Source: Shewanella khirikhana (GTDB lineage Bacteria; Pseudomonadota; Gammaproteobacteria; Enterobacterales; Shewanellaceae). Taken from it: a DNA stretch of 64,000 nt. How positions within the stretch are numbered: the stretch's first letter is position 1; each line of letters starts with the position of its first letter. The notes under the pieces were generated by a model, which was given only the letters and a program-made list of their open reading frames with translations, ran no database searches and had not been told where the DNA came from. A program made the translations under genes and the position numbers. Below, piece by piece: positions 1-9,103 of this stretch. The stretch lies in assembly GCF_003957745.1 (NCBI RefSeq), contig NZ_CP020373.1:4281001-4345000 (forward strand), written 5' to 3'.

Positions 1-1052
1 TCCAGCGCCACCAGTTCACCGTGGTCCAGGGGCGCCTGGTCGCTGCCTTCGTGCAGACGAACCGTGAGGGTGCCGTGACGCTCAGAGGCCAGTTGGTACT
101 CGGTCAGGTTGCCAAGGAATATCTGGTCGATAACCTTGGCCAGCTCCTGCGGCTGCCCCGAGGGCTTGCTGAGGCGGATATGGTCTGGCCGCACCGAAAT
201 GCAGCACTCGGCCCCCGGGGTGAGGGCGCTGGCGCCTTCACTGCTGCGACCCGCCAGCAGCACACCCTTGGGGGTTTTCACCGTGAGGGTATTGCCGTCG
301 ATGGTCTGAAGCTCGCCGAAAAACAGATTGGATTCGCCGATAAAGTCGGCCACATAGGCGCTGCCTGGGTGATCGTACAGCTCCCTTGGGCTGGCGGTTT
401 GAATGATGCGGCCGTCCTTCATTACCGAAATCTGATCCGACAGTGACAGCGCCTCTTCCTGATCGTGGGTCACCATCACAAAGGTGATGCCCACTTCCCG
501 CTGCAGTCTGAGCAGCTCGGTTTGCATCTCTTTGCGAAGCTTACGGTCCAGTGCCGCCAGCGGCTCGTCCAGTAACAGCACCTTGGGTTTATTCACCAAT
601 GCCCTTGCCAGTGCCACCCGCTGCTGCTGACCGCCGGAAAGCTCCCAAATCCGCCGGGTCTTGAATTGGCCCATACGCACCATTTCCAGCGCTTCATCCA
701 CCCGCTTGTCGAGCTCGGCTTTGCTGAGTTTGGGCTTGTGATAGGCCAGACCATAGCCGACATTGGCGGCCACATTCATATGGGGGAACAGGGCATAGTG
801 CTGAAACACCATGTTGACCGGACGCTCAAAGGCCGGAATACCGTTCATGGGCTCGCCGTCGATAAAGACCTCGCCGCAGCTTGCCTGCTCGAAACCGGCA
901 ATCATCCTTAGTGTGGTGGTTTTGCCGCAGCCGGAGGCGCCCAAAAAGGAGTGGAATGCTCCCTTGGGAACCGAAAAACTGATGTTGTCCACGGCGTTCA
1001 GATCCCCAAAACGCTTGGAAACCTGTCTGAACTCTATGTCAAATTCATTCAT
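1..1052 (-). CDS. Polyamine-type ABC transporter ATP-binding protein (PotA/PotG-like), 3' end outside window
   Basis: ATPase subunit of an importer resembling the spermidine/putrescine class. The visible 350 residues begin MNEFDIEFRQVSKRFG and run off the left edge with no stop. I read a Walker A (GASGCGKTT, about residue 37), a Q-loop in VFQHYALFP, the signature LSGGQQQRVALARAL and a Walker B LLLDEPLAALD. After about residue 240 comes a C-terminal TOBE-type regulatory region (ECCISVRPDHIRLSK) typical of the PotA/MalK branch. Permease genes would be expected beyond the left edge. It is divergent from the LuxR gene. Other CUT2-type substrates (thiamine, iron) cannot be excluded from the ATPase alone. 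Confidence 0.85.
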   Translation of the reverse strand, partial: MNEFDIEFRQVSKRFGDLNAVDNISFSVPKGAFHSFLGASGCGKTTTLRMIAGFEQASCGEVFIDGEPMNGIPAFERPVNMVFQHYALFPHMNVAANVGYGLAYHKPKLSKAELDKRVDEALEMVRMGQFKTRRIWELSGGQQQRVALARALVNKPKVLLLDEPLAALDRKLRKEMQTELLRLQREVGITFVMVTHDQEEALSLSDQISVMKDGRIIQTASPRELYDHPGSAYVADFIGESNLFFGELQTIDGNTLTVKTPKGVLLAGRSSEGASALTPGAECCISVRPDHIRLSKPSGQPQELAKVIDQIFLGNLTEYQLASERHGTLTVRLHEGSDQAPLDHGELVAL

Positions 1053-1240
1053 CACATTTGCATCCGGTCATTACCGCCACTGGCTATGGCACTCAAGTAT
1101 TAGCCAGCATAAGAGGCTGAAAATTATCGTTACATATCCCTGTAGGTATATTTTTTCTCCATAATTTTGCCGTTTTGCATTCCATATACGGACTCATTTT
1201 GTTAAGTATATTGAACGCTTAATGCTGACAGGAGGCGACC

Positions 1241-2065
1241 ATGGAGGCGCTGACAGCCCCGCAAACCGAGAGATGGCCACTGCTGGAATGGGTGGAGGAC
1301 ATAGGCCGGGTATTTACCGGGGCGGCCGATGGCCAGAGTGCGTTGGAGCTGGTGGCCATGTTGAAGCGGGCCTGCGACTTCGACCACTGCGTGGTGTTTG
1401 CCTATAGCGGCGAAGAAGTGCCTTTATGCCTGTTTCATACCTTTTCTGCCGAGCAGTACCGTGATTTTGTCAGCGACTATCAGGCGGGCCCCTATCTGCT
1501 GGACCCCTTCTACAAGGCGAGTTACGACGCAGTGCCCGCCAATCTCTATGGCATTCGCGATCTGGCGCCGGACCACTTCTTCCTGAGTGAATACTATTTG
1601 TCGTACTACCGGCGGATGCTGCTGCGGGACGAGATTGGTTACTTCGGTGAGGCGGCGCCGGGGATCCGTACCGTGGTGTCCCTGATGCGGGCCGATCATC
1701 GTCAGCGTTTCGATGAAGCCGAAAAGCACAGATTGCGGCAGTTCGAACCTCTGGTGCGGGCCTTTGTGGCTAACCTGTGGCGCGACGGCCGCTTCGGTTT
1801 TGGTGAAAGGCCTGCCAAAGACAGCCTGCACGAACGGCTTGAGCAGGGGTTTCTGGAGTTTGGCAAGGAGCAGCTTACCCGGCGGGAGCAGCAGATTTGC
1901 CGCCTGCTGCTGCGGGGGCACTCGAGCGCGTCTATCAGTAAGGAGCTGTCGATTTGCGCCGGTACGGTGAAAATTCATCGTAAGAATTTGTACGCCAAAC
2001 TGGGGGTGTCGTCCCACTCGGAATTATTTCTGGCATTCCTCGATTCGATTCGCAAAGACGGCTGA
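1241..2065 (+). CDS. LuxR-family transcriptional regulator
   Basis: DNA-binding regulator of 274 residues. The C-terminal LuxR/GerE helix-turn-helix starts near residue 207 (LTRREQQICRLL, then SASISKELSICAGTVKIHRKNLYAKLGV). The N-terminal 200 residues are rich in aromatic residues and do not show a receiver Asp or an AHL-binding signature that I recognise, so the input signal is unknown. The start is supported by an AGGAGG Shine-Dalgarno a few bases upstream. It precedes the EEP-family gene by 125 bp on the same strand, so that gene is a possible target, but no operator is evident. Confidence 0.85.
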   Translation: MEALTAPQTERWPLLEWVEDIGRVFTGAADGQSALELVAMLKRACDFDHCVVFAYSGEEVPLCLFHTFSAEQYRDFVSDYQAGPYLLDPFYKASYDAVPANLYGIRDLAPDHFFLSEYYLSYYRRMLLRDEIGYFGEAAPGIRTVVSLMRADHRQRFDEAEKHRLRQFEPLVRAFVANLWRDGRFGFGERPAKDSLHERLEQGFLEFGKEQLTRREQQICRLLLRGHSSASISKELSICAGTVKIHRKNLYAKLGVSSHSELFLAFLDSIRKDG

Positions 2066-2190
2066 TTTTCATAAAGCTTTTATTCAAATTACATCTCACT
2101 GACACAGGCCTGTGGTGTATTGGCTGTTCCGGCAGTGATTTCTGCCGGGAAATCACAATACCAATAACCATATGGACTGGAGATGCACAC

Positions 2191-3189
2191 ATGAAGAAGC
2201 ATCAGATTTTGTTGTTTACCCTGATACTGTTCGCCCCCCACAGCTTTGCCGAGTCGCTCAAGGTGATGGCCTATAACATCATGCAGTTGAACGTGCAGGA
2301 CTGGGATCAGGCCAATCGTGCCGAGCGCCTGCCCGGCGTGATTGCTGCCCTGGATGACAGACCCGAAGTGCTGTTAATCAGCGAAGCATTCAACAGCGAG
2401 TCGGAGCGCGCCCTCGCCAGGCTGGCGACGCAGTACCCCTACCAGACGCCAATCGTCGGCCTGGATTGCAGCGGCCGTGGCTGGGATGCCCTCAGCGGCA
2501 ACTGCTCCAATTCGCCGGTGGTGATCCGCGGCGGCGTGGTGATTTTGTCGCAATATCCCATCATCAAACGCAAGGCCCACGTGTTTAACCACAGTCTGCA
2601 GGGCAGCTGGGATTACTATTCCAACAAGGGCTTTGCCTATGTGGAAATCGACAAGAACGGCGAGCGTTTTCACCTGATTGGTACCCATCTGCAGGCCACC
2701 CATGACGGCGATACGGCACAGGAACATCAGGTGCGCCTGGGGCAACTCGCAGAAATTCAGTCGTTTATTGAAGCACAAGCCATTCCTGCCTCAGAGCCTG
2801 TGATTATCGGCGGCGATATGAATGTGGAATGGAGCAAGCAGGATGAAGTGGCCGATATGCTGGCGGCAGTGCGCGGCGGCCTGCATTTTCAGACCCCGGA
2901 AATTGGCTCTTTCCCGGCCAAGTACAACTGGTTCACCAAGGCCAATGCCTACTACTTTGATTACAGCCTGGATTACAACGATACCCTGGATTACATCTTC
3001 TGGCATAAGGATCACAAACAGCCGCTGAATGCCCCTGAGATGGCGGTACGTTATCCCAAGGCGGCCGAGAATTGGTACTGGTGGTATCTCAAGGGCTACT
3101 GGAACCTGAGCAGTGGCCGCTACTACCACAACGGCTACTACAAAGAGCTGTCGGATCACTATCCGGTGCAGGTGAATTTCAGCTTCTGA
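2191..3189 (+). CDS. Secreted endonuclease/exonuclease/phosphatase-family protein (sphingomyelinase C-like)
   Basis: A 332-residue exported Mg-dependent phosphodiesterase of the DNase I/EEP fold. A signal peptide of about 20 residues ends in HSFA. Family motifs follow in order: KVMAYNIMQLN, LISEAFNSE (metal-binding Glu), LIGTHLQATH, IIGGDMNVEW (catalytic Asp/Asn) and SDHYPVQVNF (catalytic Asp-His) near the C-terminus. Neutral sphingomyelinase and bacterial sphingomyelinase C share this layout, but extracellular nucleases do too, so the substrate is open. It follows the LuxR regulator and ends at a strong terminator. Confidence 0.8.
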   Translation: MKKHQILLFTLILFAPHSFAESLKVMAYNIMQLNVQDWDQANRAERLPGVIAALDDRPEVLLISEAFNSESERALARLATQYPYQTPIVGLDCSGRGWDALSGNCSNSPVVIRGGVVILSQYPIIKRKAHVFNHSLQGSWDYYSNKGFAYVEIDKNGERFHLIGTHLQATHDGDTAQEHQVRLGQLAEIQSFIEAQAIPASEPVIIGGDMNVEWSKQDEVADMLAAVRGGLHFQTPEIGSFPAKYNWFTKANAYYFDYSLDYNDTLDYIFWHKDHKQPLNAPEMAVRYPKAAENWYWWYLKGYWNLSSGRYYHNGYYKELSDHYPVQVNFSF

Positions 3190-3206
3190 TCCTTTGATGA
3201 AGCCAC

Positions 3207-3233
3207 AAAAAAGCCCCTTGCGAGGGGCTTTTT
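3207..3233. terminator. Bidirectional rho-independent terminator
   Basis: Perfect 8-bp hairpin AAGCCCCT-TGCG-AGGGGCTT, preceded by an A-run and followed by a T-run. It lies between the convergent EEP gene and the EamA gene. Confidence 0.9.
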
Positions 3234-3256
3234 GATAGCTGCTATTGACTGCCGGG

Positions 3257-4147
3257 TTAATGCACCAGGATCAGCATGGTTCCTGCCACTGTCATGGCAG
3301 CGCCCAGCCAGGCGCCGATAGCCGGGCTTTTGCGGTACACCAGCCACAGCAGCGGCAGCACCAGGATCGGGCTGACCGAAGATAAAATTGCCACCAGTCC
3401 TGCGTTGCCATGTTTCAGAGCCTGCAAAATCAGCGTCATACCCAGCACCATCGACAGCGCGGCGTTGCCAACGGTCAGAGCCAACACCTTGGGCGTGGCC
3501 GGGCTCTTGGCTTTGGCCACCGAAAAGCCCAGTACCAGCAGGGCAAAATGCAGCCCAAAGGCGGTGCTCATGCGTACCGCCGAGGCGGCCACCGCATCTA
3601 TGTCGGTTTCCATCAGGGGTTTGAGCATCAAAGTCGATACCGACTGACACAGAGCGGAGAGCAGCGCCAGGGCGATGCCGCGCTTGATCTGCTGATTGCC
3701 GCTCTCCCAGGCATGTTCTTCACCCTTGCGCTTGCCAAACAAGATGGCGGTCATCACGCCGCTTATCAGCAGCGAACTGCCAATCAGAGTCCAGCCCCAG
3801 AGGGTTTCACCGAGGAACAGATAGGCCAGCAGTGCCGAAAACAGTGAGTGGGTGGCAAACAGCACCCCGGCACGACGGGGGCCGAGGCGGTTCATGGCGG
3901 CAAACAGCGCCGTATCACCAATAAAGATACCTATGATGCCCGATACGGCCAAAAGCCACAGGCTATCGGGTGTCAGGGTTTGCCAGCTGCCCATCATCAG
4001 TGCGATAAGCCACAGCATCAGGCTGGCGCTCAGCATCCGCAGCCGGGTAAAGGCGAAGGCACCCAAATGGGTAGAGGCGGTGGCAGACATCAAACTGCCA
4101 ACAGCCCAGCAGGCCGCAGCCAGTAGGGCGAGATATTCGTAACTCAC
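3257..4147 (-). CDS. EamA/DMT-superfamily membrane transporter
   Basis: Drug/metabolite-type permease, likely an inner-membrane exporter. About ten hydrophobic segments fall into two EamA repeats; examples are YLALLAAACWAVGSLMSATAS at the N-terminus and GLVAILSSVSPILVLPLLWLVY in the second half. The open frame extends upstream to 4249, but that extension is not membrane-like. The GTG at 4147 places the first helix directly at the N-terminus (297 residues); its Shine-Dalgarno is weak, so the start is uncertain. The substrate cannot be told from sequence. Confidence 0.8.
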   Translation of the reverse strand: MSYEYLALLAAACWAVGSLMSATASTHLGAFAFTRLRMLSASLMLWLIALMMGSWQTLTPDSLWLLAVSGIIGIFIGDTALFAAMNRLGPRRAGVLFATHSLFSALLAYLFLGETLWGWTLIGSSLLISGVMTAILFGKRKGEEHAWESGNQQIKRGIALALLSALCQSVSTLMLKPLMETDIDAVAASAVRMSTAFGLHFALLVLGFSVAKAKSPATPKVLALTVGNAALSMVLGMTLILQALKHGNAGLVAILSSVSPILVLPLLWLVYRKSPAIGAWLGAAMTVAGTMLILVH

Positions 4148-4324
4148 GGGGTGACCCACTCTGAACAAAACCGCACACAGCACGGCAAAAGGAGCGCCAT
4201 TATAGTGAGTCGGGCAATAATTCACCAGCAGCCGATGTGGGCATAGCATACTGGTGAATTTATAGCGTACAAATATTCACCCATTAATGGCATAAAATCA
4301 TTATCAGCGGCGATATAGATGAAT

Positions 4325-5140
4325 TTATTTACGCTGACACAGGGGGCAGAAAACCGTGGTGCGCTGACCAAGGCGGATTTCAGACAACAGATGCCCACAT
4401 TCGGTGCAGGGCTGACCGCCGCGACCATACACATGCAGCTTCTGAGCAAAGTAGCCGGGTTTGCCATCGGCATTGGTAAAATCCTTCAGGGTGGTACCCC
4501 CTTGCTTGATAGCCTGGGCGAGGATGGCTTTCACCTCGGCGGTGAGCACCGTCAGGCGTTTGGCATCGACCTTGCCGGCTTCGGCTTCTGGGTGGATCCC
4601 GGCGGCAAACAGCGCCTCGTTGGCGTAGATGTTCCCCACTCCCACCACTATGGCGTTATCCATCAGGCACAGCTTGATGGCCTTCTTCTTGCCCTTGAGG
4701 GCGGCAATCAGATGCTCGGCGTGGAATGCCGATGACAGGGGCTCGGGGCCGAGTTTTTCCAGCAGCGGATGGGCTTCTTCCGGCAGTTCACACCAGAGCC
4801 AGGCCCCAAAGCGGCGCGGATCGTTAAACCTCAGTACCCGACCGTTTTGCATCACCAAATCGATATGGTCGTGCTTTTCTACCGGGGTGTCTTTGGGCAA
4901 TACCCGCAGGCTGCCGGACATGCCCAGATGCACTATGCTGGTGCCGGCGTCTGTGTCGATAAGCAGGTACTTGGCGCGGCGGCGCACTGCGCGAATGGTT
5001 TGGCCGACGATACGCTGGGCGAGTTCAGGCACGGGCCAGCGCAGGCTGGCGTTACGCACGATAAGGGCTTCGACCAGGTTGCCTTCGAGGTGGGGGGCAA
5101 TTCCCTGGCGGGTAACTTCTACTTCCGGCAATTCAGGCAT
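4325..5140 (-). CDS. mutM: Formamidopyrimidine-DNA glycosylase (Fpg)
   Basis: Base-excision repair enzyme removing 8-oxoguanine and Fapy lesions, with AP-lyase activity. The 271-residue protein begins MPELPEVEVTRQGI, giving the catalytic Pro2 and Glu3 after Met removal. RRAKYLL (near residue 57) holds the conserved Lys. The C-terminus carries the zinc finger C-x2-C-x16-C-x2-C (CTEC...CPLC), and the length is standard. The upstream small membrane-anchored gene is on the same strand 45 bp away. Confidence 0.97.
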   Translation of the reverse strand: MPELPEVEVTRQGIAPHLEGNLVEALIVRNASLRWPVPELAQRIVGQTIRAVRRRAKYLLIDTDAGTSIVHLGMSGSLRVLPKDTPVEKHDHIDLVMQNGRVLRFNDPRRFGAWLWCELPEEAHPLLEKLGPEPLSSAFHAEHLIAALKGKKKAIKLCLMDNAIVVGVGNIYANEALFAAGIHPEAEAGKVDAKRLTVLTAEVKAILAQAIKQGGTTLKDFTNADGKPGYFAQKLHVYGRGGQPCTECGHLLSEIRLGQRTTVFCPLCQRK

Positions 5141-5185
5141 GGGTTATTCCAGCTAATCAGGCAAAAATACAGTGGTGACAAAGAT

Positions 5186-5629
5186 TCAGTGACTGGTGGC
5201 GAGCTTTGGCTCCAGTGCCAGCCGCAGGCTGGGCGGAACCAGGTACCAGTGGCCCTGGGGCGACTTGAGTATGCCGTCATCGAACATCAGCCACACCTGC
5301 GGCTCAAGTGTGCCAATACGAATAACCAGCTCTTTTGGATTCTTCGGCAGCTCAGGCGTTTTGCTCATGGGAGAGACTTTCACCTCAAGCCAGGCTTTAC
5401 CCCAGCCTTCACAGTTGCTGACATCCTTATCGCAGGCAAACACGCCGCCTTTGCGCTCCAGCGCCAGCCCGTCCAATTGCAGGCCGGTCAGCGGCGTGGC
5501 GTCGTCAAACAGGGGCACGGCATCGTCCGGCAGGCTGTTCATTTGCCTGTCGAGCAGCGTCAGCACCGACACCATGCCGATGCAGGCGATAATAATGATG
5601 TTGTTCCAGGTGCGGCGCTTGATTGCCAT
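5186..5629 (-). CDS. Conserved hypothetical membrane-anchored protein
   Basis: A 147-residue protein of unknown function. One N-terminal transmembrane segment or uncleaved signal (IIIIACIGMVSVLTLL) is followed by a hydrophilic domain that likely faces the periplasm. The domain includes ACDKDVSNCEGWGKAW, with two Cys that could form a disulfide. The start MAIKRRTW at 5629 is chosen over an upstream in-frame start because GGTGAG lies about 8 nt before it. It is co-oriented with mutM and starts inside the terminator hairpin of the Moco operon. Confidence 0.7.
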   Translation of the reverse strand: MAIKRRTWNNIIIIACIGMVSVLTLLDRQMNSLPDDAVPLFDDATPLTGLQLDGLALERKGGVFACDKDVSNCEGWGKAWLEVKVSPMSKTPELPKNPKELVIRIGTLEPQVWLMFDDGILKSPQGHWYLVPPSLRLALEPKLATSH

Positions 5630-5644
5630 AAAAATCTCACCCCA

Positions 5645-5676
5645 TAAAAACACAGTGCCAGCGTTATGCTGGCACT
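5645..5676 (-). terminator. Terminator of the tup-mob-moa operon
   Basis: Perfect 9-bp stem AGTGCCAGC-GTTAT-GCTGGCACT followed on the minus strand by GTGTTTTTA. It lies about 28 nt after the moaA stop. The downstream gene at 5629 begins just past it, so some read-through may supply that gene and mutM. Confidence 0.8.
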
Positions 5677-5703
5677 CAGTGTATCACGGCTATTGGCGAA
5701 GGT

Positions 5704-6687
5704 TCAGCCGCCGGTGGCGTTCATAAACCGCAGGATTTGCACCTCTCCGGTGTCGAACCTGTGTTCACGGGGCTTAAGTGGCATGGCGGCGCTGATGGCA
5801 GCTTTAAGGCGCTCTATATCACCGGGATGCTGGCGCAGCACCGCCTTGAGATCCACCGAATGCTCGTTGCCAAGGCACAGCAGTAACCTGCCTTCCACGG
5901 TAACCCGCACCCGATTGCACTCGTGGCAGAAGTTGTGGCTGTGGGGAGAGATAAAGCCGATATGTATCGGGCTGTCACTCATGCGGTAGTAGCGCGCCGG
6001 ACCGCCGGTGCGTTTGTCCGACAAACTGAGCGGATAGCGGCTTTCAATGATGGCCCGCACCGCGTCGCTGGATAAGTGGCGGGATGACTCCCGCTCATCC
6101 ATCACTCCAATGGGCATCTCTTCGATAAAGGCAATGTCGAGCTTGCGGCTGCGGCAAAATTCCACCAGATCCAGCACCTCATCGTCGTTCTGGTCTTTTA
6201 AGATCACCGAGTTGATTTTGATGCGCTTAAAGCCGGCGGCTATGGCGGCATCTATGCCTGCCACGACCCGCTCCAGCTTGCCATTGCGGGTCAGCGCCGA
6301 GAAACGCTCGCCCTTTAAGGTATCCAGGCTGATGTTAAGCCGCTTAAGCCCAGCGGCCTTTAACGAGGGCGCCAGCTTGGCGAGGCGTGAGCCATTGGTG
6401 GTCATCGACAGGTCGTCGAGCCCCGGCAGACTGCCAAGCTGCTTTACCAGCTCTTCGCAGTCGGTGCGAATAAGTGGCTCGCCGCCGGTCAGACGAATTT
6501 TTTTCACCCCAAGTTCGGTAAAGGCGCGGCCGATAAGCGCCAGTTCTTCGAGGCTCAGTACCTGCTCCTTGGCCAGAAAGCAGGGGTCTTCTTCCATGCA
6601 GTAAACGCAGCGAAAATCACAGCGGTCGGTTACCGACAGGCGCAGATACTCCACTGTCCGGCCAAAGCTGTCGCAAAGGGTTTGCAT
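5704..6687 (-). CDS. moaA: GTP 3',8-cyclase MoaA
   Basis: Radical-SAM enzyme of the first step of molybdopterin synthesis (GTP to 3',8-cyclo-GTP, acting with MoaC). The N-terminal radical-SAM cluster is CDFRCVYC (C-x3-C-x2-C, near residue 24). The C-terminal cluster residues are in CHECNRV and the later LLLCLG. The protein ends in the Gly-Gly tail needed for activity. Its length (327 residues) is normal. It is the last gene of the operon starting at tupA, 9 nt after the MobB-MoeA fusion. moaC, moaD and moaE are not in this window. Confidence 0.96.
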   Translation of the reverse strand: MQTLCDSFGRTVEYLRLSVTDRCDFRCVYCMEEDPCFLAKEQVLSLEELALIGRAFTELGVKKIRLTGGEPLIRTDCEELVKQLGSLPGLDDLSMTTNGSRLAKLAPSLKAAGLKRLNISLDTLKGERFSALTRNGKLERVVAGIDAAIAAGFKRIKINSVILKDQNDDEVLDLVEFCRSRKLDIAFIEEMPIGVMDERESSRHLSSDAVRAIIESRYPLSLSDKRTGGPARYYRMSDSPIHIGFISPHSHNFCHECNRVRVTVEGRLLLCLGNEHSVDLKAVLRQHPGDIERLKAAISAAMPLKPREHRFDTGEVQILRFMNATGG

Positions 6688-6696
6688 GATGCGGCC

Positions 6697-8496
6697 TTAG
6701 AGTAAATCGGCGAATGGCTGAATGTAGACAGTGCTGCCCGCAGCCAGTTGCTCGTCGGGCTCGCCAATCACAATCAGGCAATTGCCTTTGACCATTGAAC
6801 TGAGCATGCCCGAGCCCTGGGCGCCTGTGGTTTTCACATGCAGGCGGCCATCGTCACCAAGGCGGTAAATACCGCGGAAGAACTCGGTGCGACCGCTGCG
6901 GCTGCGCAGCGGCTCATCGGCAATGGCGGGGATGAATTTGGGGGCATAGTCTTTCTCGCCGGCAAGTTTGCGCAGTGCCGGCTGCACAAATTGCAGGAAG
7001 GACACCATCACTGCCACCGGATTGCCGGGCAGGCCGAAAAACAGTGCCTTGTCTATTTCACCAAAGGCAAGCGGACGTCCGGGACGCATGTTGATACGCC
7101 AAAAGCCAATCTGGCCAAGCTTTGCCAGCGCGGTTTTGATGTAATCGGCATCGCCAACCGATACGCCGCCGGAGCTTATCACCACATCGGCGCGGCTGGC
7201 GCCGTCTTGCAGTGCTGCCATCAGGCTCGCTTCGCTGTCTTCAATAATGCCAAGGTCGATGACTTCACAGCCGAGGCGTTTGGCCATGGCCTTGATGGTG
7301 AAGCGGTTGGAGTCGTAAATGCAGCTGGGCTTGAGCGGTTCGCCCGGCGCCGAGACTTCATCGCCGGTGGAGAACACAGCTACCCGTGGGCGGCGGTTAA
7401 CCTTCACCTTATCAAAGCCAAGCGAAGCCAAAAGTCCTGCCGCAGCGGCATTAATGCGGCTGGCACCAGGCAGCGCCACCGCGCCTTCGGCAATATCTTC
7501 ACCGGCAAGGCGTACGTGCTGCCCTATGGTCAATTTGCCCTGCAGGCTGACACTGTCGCCCTTGTCGTCGGCCATCTCCCGCGGCTGCACCGAGTCAGCC
7601 CCGGCCGGCAGCGGCGCGCCTGTCATAATGCGTACCGCTTCTCCTGCGCCGACAGTGCCATCAAAGCCGTGTCCGGCAAAGGAACTGCCAACAATGGACA
7701 GTGATTCTGGCATGGGGTCGCTAAAGCGAAAGGCAAAGCCATCCATCGCCGAGTTGGTTTGCTGGGGTACATCCACGGGGGAAATCGCATCTTTGGAGAG
7801 TACCCGGCCGTCCAGTTCATCGAGGGCGGCAAATTCGGTTTCTGTCACCGGCCGCACCCGCTCGAGAATGGCATCTATACCCTGACGCACCGACAGAGTT
7901 TTACTCATATCCGCTTCGCAGCCGCAGCTTGGGGCCAGTGGCAGTGCAGGGCAGGCCGGACGCCAGTTGCGAATATGGTTTTCGACAAAGTCGGCGATAT
8001 TGCTGACGTTGTTGATATCAAGCCTCGGGGTGTCGCCAGGCAGTATGGTGTCGTCGCAGCAGGCTACCGCCAGAATGTTGGGATCTTCAGTATGAATAAA
8101 CGGCTTGCCGTGGGCGGCGCGGTGCAGTTCCACCTTGGGCAGGGCGAGCTTTTTAAAGCCTTCCACCAGCACTATATCTACCTTGTCGGCTTCGATTTGC
8201 TTAAGCAGGTGGGTGAGTTCTGGGTCTGAATCGCGGGGATCTTCGGTCATCAGTGCCCAGCGCACATGGGAGGCCACCAGCATCTGGCGGGCACCGGCCT
8301 TACGCAGCTCATAGCTGTCTTTGCCGGGCACATCCACGTCGAAGTTGTGGTGGGCGTGCTTGATAACCGCGAGCTTGAGGCCGCGACGATTGAGCTCTGG
8401 AATGAGCTTCAGCAGTAAGGTGGTCTTGCCGGTGCCGCTATAGGCACAAAAGCCCAGCACAGGAATGGGCAGCGGATTGTGGAAGGCTGTGGTCAT
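6697..8496 (-). CDS. Fused MobB-MoeA protein (molybdopterin-guanine dinucleotide protein B / molybdopterin molybdenumtransferase)
   Basis: Two-domain Moco enzyme of 599 residues. Residues 1 to about 170 are MobB (GTPase-like P-loop GYSGTGKTT variant read as AYSGTGKTT, then IKHAHHNFDVDVPGKDS). From about residue 190 to the end it is MoeA, which inserts Mo or W into adenylated molybdopterin (TNSAMDGFAF, GSSFAGHG, IMTGAPLPAGADSV, FSTGDEV, YDSNRF, SSGGVSVGDAD, LPGNPVAVMVSF). The ATG at 8496 is preferred over GTG 8502 because AGAGG sits 5 nt before it. A second stand-alone moeA lies at 28088. Its place inside the tungstate operon suggests it may serve tungsten; that is inference. Confidence 0.93.
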   Translation of the reverse strand: MTTAFHNPLPIPVLGFCAYSGTGKTTLLLKLIPELNRRGLKLAVIKHAHHNFDVDVPGKDSYELRKAGARQMLVASHVRWALMTEDPRDSDPELTHLLKQIEADKVDIVLVEGFKKLALPKVELHRAAHGKPFIHTEDPNILAVACCDDTILPGDTPRLDINNVSNIADFVENHIRNWRPACPALPLAPSCGCEADMSKTLSVRQGIDAILERVRPVTETEFAALDELDGRVLSKDAISPVDVPQQTNSAMDGFAFRFSDPMPESLSIVGSSFAGHGFDGTVGAGEAVRIMTGAPLPAGADSVQPREMADDKGDSVSLQGKLTIGQHVRLAGEDIAEGAVALPGASRINAAAAGLLASLGFDKVKVNRRPRVAVFSTGDEVSAPGEPLKPSCIYDSNRFTIKAMAKRLGCEVIDLGIIEDSEASLMAALQDGASRADVVISSGGVSVGDADYIKTALAKLGQIGFWRINMRPGRPLAFGEIDKALFFGLPGNPVAVMVSFLQFVQPALRKLAGEKDYAPKFIPAIADEPLRSRSGRTEFFRGIYRLGDDGRLHVKTTGAQGSGMLSSMVKGNCLIVIGEPDEQLAAGSTVYIQPFADLL

Positions 8497-8512
8497 GCTC
8501 ACCTCTAAAAAA

Positions 8513-9103
8513 TCACTGAGTCAGCGCCTGGGTTAATTGTTCTACTTGCTCTGGCGTATTGACGTTTACAAAGGCGTTTGGCTGGTCGACAAAGGACTCC
8601 ACCGCCACCTTGTGTTTGGCGTACCAAAAATCGATTTTGCGCTCACCGGCATCCAAAAATGCCTTCATTGAGTCACGCAGCGCTGGCTTGAGCAGCATGA
8701 CTACTGGCTGCTCGTACTCGCCATCGCTGGCAACGGCCACATCGGCGTTGTTGGCGTCCATGGCGGCCTTGAGTCTTGGCACCAGATCCCTTGGCAGGCA
8801 AGGGCAGTCGCAGGGCACCACCAACAAGAGGTCGGCCTGGGTTTTGCCCATGGCGGCTACCATGCCGGCCAGCGGGCCCAAAAAGCCGCTGTCATCGTCG
8901 CCAAATACGGTATCGGCGTAGTCAGCATAGCGACTTTGATTGCGGTTGGCGTTGATCAGGATCTCCTTAACCTGCGGCCGGATGCGATCTATGGCGTGTT
9001 CAATCATGGGTTTGCCGATTAATTCGACAAGTCCCTTGTCCTGGCCGCCCATTCTTCGGGCCTGGCCACCGGCAAGGATCACGGCATCAATTCGCAAGGA
9101 CAT
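8513..9103 (-). CDS. mobA: Molybdenum cofactor guanylyltransferase MobA
   Basis: Transfers GMP from GTP onto Mo-molybdopterin to make the MGD form used by DMSO-reductase-family enzymes. The 196-residue nucleotidyltransferase starts MSLRIDAVILAGGQ, with LAGGQARRMGGQDKG as the GTP-binding loop and VVPCDCPCLP as the metal-binding region. The start at 9103 has an AGGA Shine-Dalgarno and overlaps the 3' end of tupC by 17 nt, so translation is probably coupled. It is followed 16 nt later by the MobB-MoeA fusion. Confidence 0.94.
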   Translation of the reverse strand: MSLRIDAVILAGGQARRMGGQDKGLVELIGKPMIEHAIDRIRPQVKEILINANRNQSRYADYADTVFGDDDSGFLGPLAGMVAAMGKTQADLLLVVPCDCPCLPRDLVPRLKAAMDANNADVAVASDGEYEQPVVMLLKPALRDSMKAFLDAGERKIDFWYAKHKVAVESFVDQPNAFVNVNTPEQVEQLTQALTQ